From the NCBI GenBank assembly GCA_027619655.1, contig JAQCHR010000192.1:1-6963 (forward strand): a DNA stretch of 6,963 nucleotides. Direction: 5' to 3'. The first letter of the stretch is position 1, and every line of letters starts with the position of its first letter. The translations under genes and the position numbers were made by a program. This document shows, piece after piece, positions 6,067-6,963 of the stretch. Origin of the DNA: Pseudomonadota bacterium (lineage in GTDB: Bacteria > Pseudomonadota > Alphaproteobacteria > UBA8366 > GCA-2717185). Under the pieces are notes generated by a model. It did no database searches and was not told the origin of the DNA. It saw only the letters and a program-made list of their open reading frames with translations.

Positions 6067-6834
6067 TCACGCGATGGAGACGTACCAGCCGCCGTTGACG
6101 TGAATGGTCTGGCCGGTGATGTAGCGGCCGCTCGGCCCGCAGAGCAGCCGCACCATGTCCGCAATGTCCGAAGGCTGGCCGACGCGCTTTGCCGGGGTCG
6201 GCCGCAGCCGGAAATGCTCCGACAGCCGCTCCGGTTCGCCTTCATGGGCGATATGGCCGGGGGCGACGCAGTTGACCGTGATGTCCAGCGGCGCCAGTTC
6301 GACGCCGAGCGAGGCGGTCAGCCCGGCGATGCCCGCCTTCGCGGCCGCTACCGTGGACCGCTTGGCGACGCCCGCATGTCCCGAAACGCCGCCGATATTG
6401 ATGATGACCCCGCGGCCATGATCGGCGAGATGCGGTATTGCCGCCTTTGTGCACAGGAAGGCGGCGTCGAGCGTGCCGGCGTGGACGGCGCGCCATTCCT
6501 CGAAGGTGACTTCGGTGACCGGCTTGGCGATGCGGGTGCCGACATTGTTGATAAGGATGTCGAGACGGCCGAAGGCGTCCAGCGCAGCGTCGATGAGGCC
6601 CAGGGCGCCTTCGGGCCGGGAAACATCGGCCATATGGACGATGGCCCTGCCGCCTGCCGCGGCGATTTCGTCGGCGACCGATTGCGCCGCCGCGGTGGAA
6701 CTGCGTGCGTTGACGACGATGGATGCGCCGGCGCGGGCCAAAGTCAGCGCCATGCCGCGGCCCAGATTCTTGGCGCTGCCGGTAATGACCGCGGCGAAAC
6801 CATCCAGTTCGCGGCTTGCCGATGTTTCGTTCAT
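6067..6834 (-). CDS. SDR family protein with degenerate catalytic site
   Basis: The product is 255 residues, the classical short-chain dehydrogenase/reductase length. The Rossmann features are intact: TGSAKNLGRG (18-27, an N-for-G variant of TGxxxGxG), Arg44 after the second strand, which favours NADP(H), ADV at 69-71, NNVG (96-99), and the C-terminal VAPGHI and TGQTIHVNGGW. The usual Asn-Ser-Tyr-Lys tetrad is mostly lost: T121 stands at the Asn position (W114 plus 7), G149 at Ser (in IGGVSG), V162 at Tyr; only K166 remains (VAAAK). So it may be a non-catalytic or mechanistically different SDR, although SDR subfamilies with an altered YxxxK motif do exist. I chose ATG 6834 because GGGGAG lies 9 bases upstream (6849-6844). 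An in-frame ATG at 6855 would add 7 residues but lacks a good ribosome binding site. No partner gene is visible within the window. Confidence 0.9.
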   Translation of the reverse strand: MNETSASRELDGFAAVITGSAKNLGRGMALTLARAGASIVVNARSSTAAAQSVADEIAAAGGRAIVHMADVSRPEGALGLIDAALDAFGRLDILINNVGTRIAKPVTEVTFEEWRAVHAGTLDAAFLCTKAAIPHLADHGRGVIINIGGVSGHAGVAKRSTVAAAKAGIAGLTASLGVELAPLDITVNCVAPGHIAHEGEPERLSEHFRLRPTPAKRVGQPSDIADMVRLLCGPSGRYITGQTIHVNGGWYVSIA

Positions 6835-6843
6835 GTCAGATGT

Positions 6844-6849
6844 CTCCCC
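6844..6849 (-). promoter_or_regulatory. Ribosome binding site choosing the SDR start
   Basis: On the minus strand GGGGAG lies 9 bases before the ATG at 6834 and inside the short extension that would begin at 6855. This supports the shorter protein. Confidence 0.6.
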
Positions 6850-6936
6850 ATCCATTTGCCGAATTGCCGTTGAATGGGATATTCGATGACGGCGGGGCTG
6901 TCGAGGGCAATACCCGTCACAGGGGGGACAGAGACA

Positions 6937-6955
6937 TTGAATCGATATGATTTAA
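6937..6955. promoter_or_regulatory. Imperfect palindrome upstream of the SDR gene, possible operator
   Basis: The sequence ttgaatcgatatgatttaa has arms ttgaatc and gatttaa (6 of 7 pairs match) around a 5-base centre. It stands out as AT-rich within GC-rich DNA and lies about 100 bases upstream of the SDR start. Size and symmetry fit a dimeric transcription factor site, but the factor cannot be named and the divergent neighbour is outside the window. The rest of the right edge (6850-6936) shows no reading frame I trust. Confidence 0.35.
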
Positions 6956-6963
6956 CCGGCCGG

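Noticed and set aside
6100..6873. 257-codon plus-strand frame opposite the SDR gene
   Set aside because: Antisense shadow; the minus-strand frame has full Rossmann motifs and a ribosome binding site.
1..6963. Mobile element, CRISPR, toxin-antitoxin or phage defence content
   Set aside because: No transposase, integrase, array-like repeats, small paired toxin genes or defence domains are seen on either strand.

Overview
The window is high-GC bacterial DNA with dense, short-gap gene packing. Its families (Ldh_2-type dehydrogenase, VOC, LLM oxidoreductase, DUF4202, short MscS, SDR, MFS) and codon use look alphaproteobacterial, perhaps Rhodospirillales-like. That placement is inferred from gene content and composition only; no marker gene is present. 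I count eight protein genes. I see no RNA genes, no CRISPR array, no insertion sequence and no attachment site. No gene-free stretch exceeds about 150 bases.

Left part (1-3477). A minus-strand MFS transporter enters from the left edge and lacks its C-terminus. Upstream of it on the same strand is a small single-domain cupin with a strong ribosome binding site. The cupin is divergent, across 146 bases, from a plus-strand Ldh_2-family (malate/L-lactate/ureidoglycolate-type) dehydrogenase. A VOC (glyoxalase/dioxygenase-fold) protein follows 64 bases later. This is a plausible small catabolic group: uptake (MFS), metal-bound cupin, NAD(P)-dependent hydroxyacid oxidation and VOC metalloenzyme. The substrate cannot be read from the sequence.

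Middle part (3483-5080). Two minus-strand genes are separated by 2 bases: DUF4202 first, then a luciferase-like (LLM) flavin-dependent oxidoreductase. They probably form one translationally coupled unit. The LLM gene converges on the VOC gene with a 5-base gap.

Right part (5081-6963). An AT-rich divergent promoter region of 139 bases separates DUF4202 from a short E. coli-type MscS mechanosensitive channel on the plus strand. MscS converges, 16 bases apart, with a minus-strand short-chain dehydrogenase/reductase (SDR). That SDR keeps its Rossmann fold features but has lost the Asn, Ser and Tyr of the catalytic tetrad. An imperfect palindrome lies upstream of it at the right edge.

Nothing here is a clear new multi-gene defence or mobile system; the window reads as ordinary chromosomal metabolism. 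The items most worth a second look are the catalytically degenerate SDR, the HD-domain-like pattern in DUF4202 and its tight coupling to the LLM enzyme, and two short palindromes.
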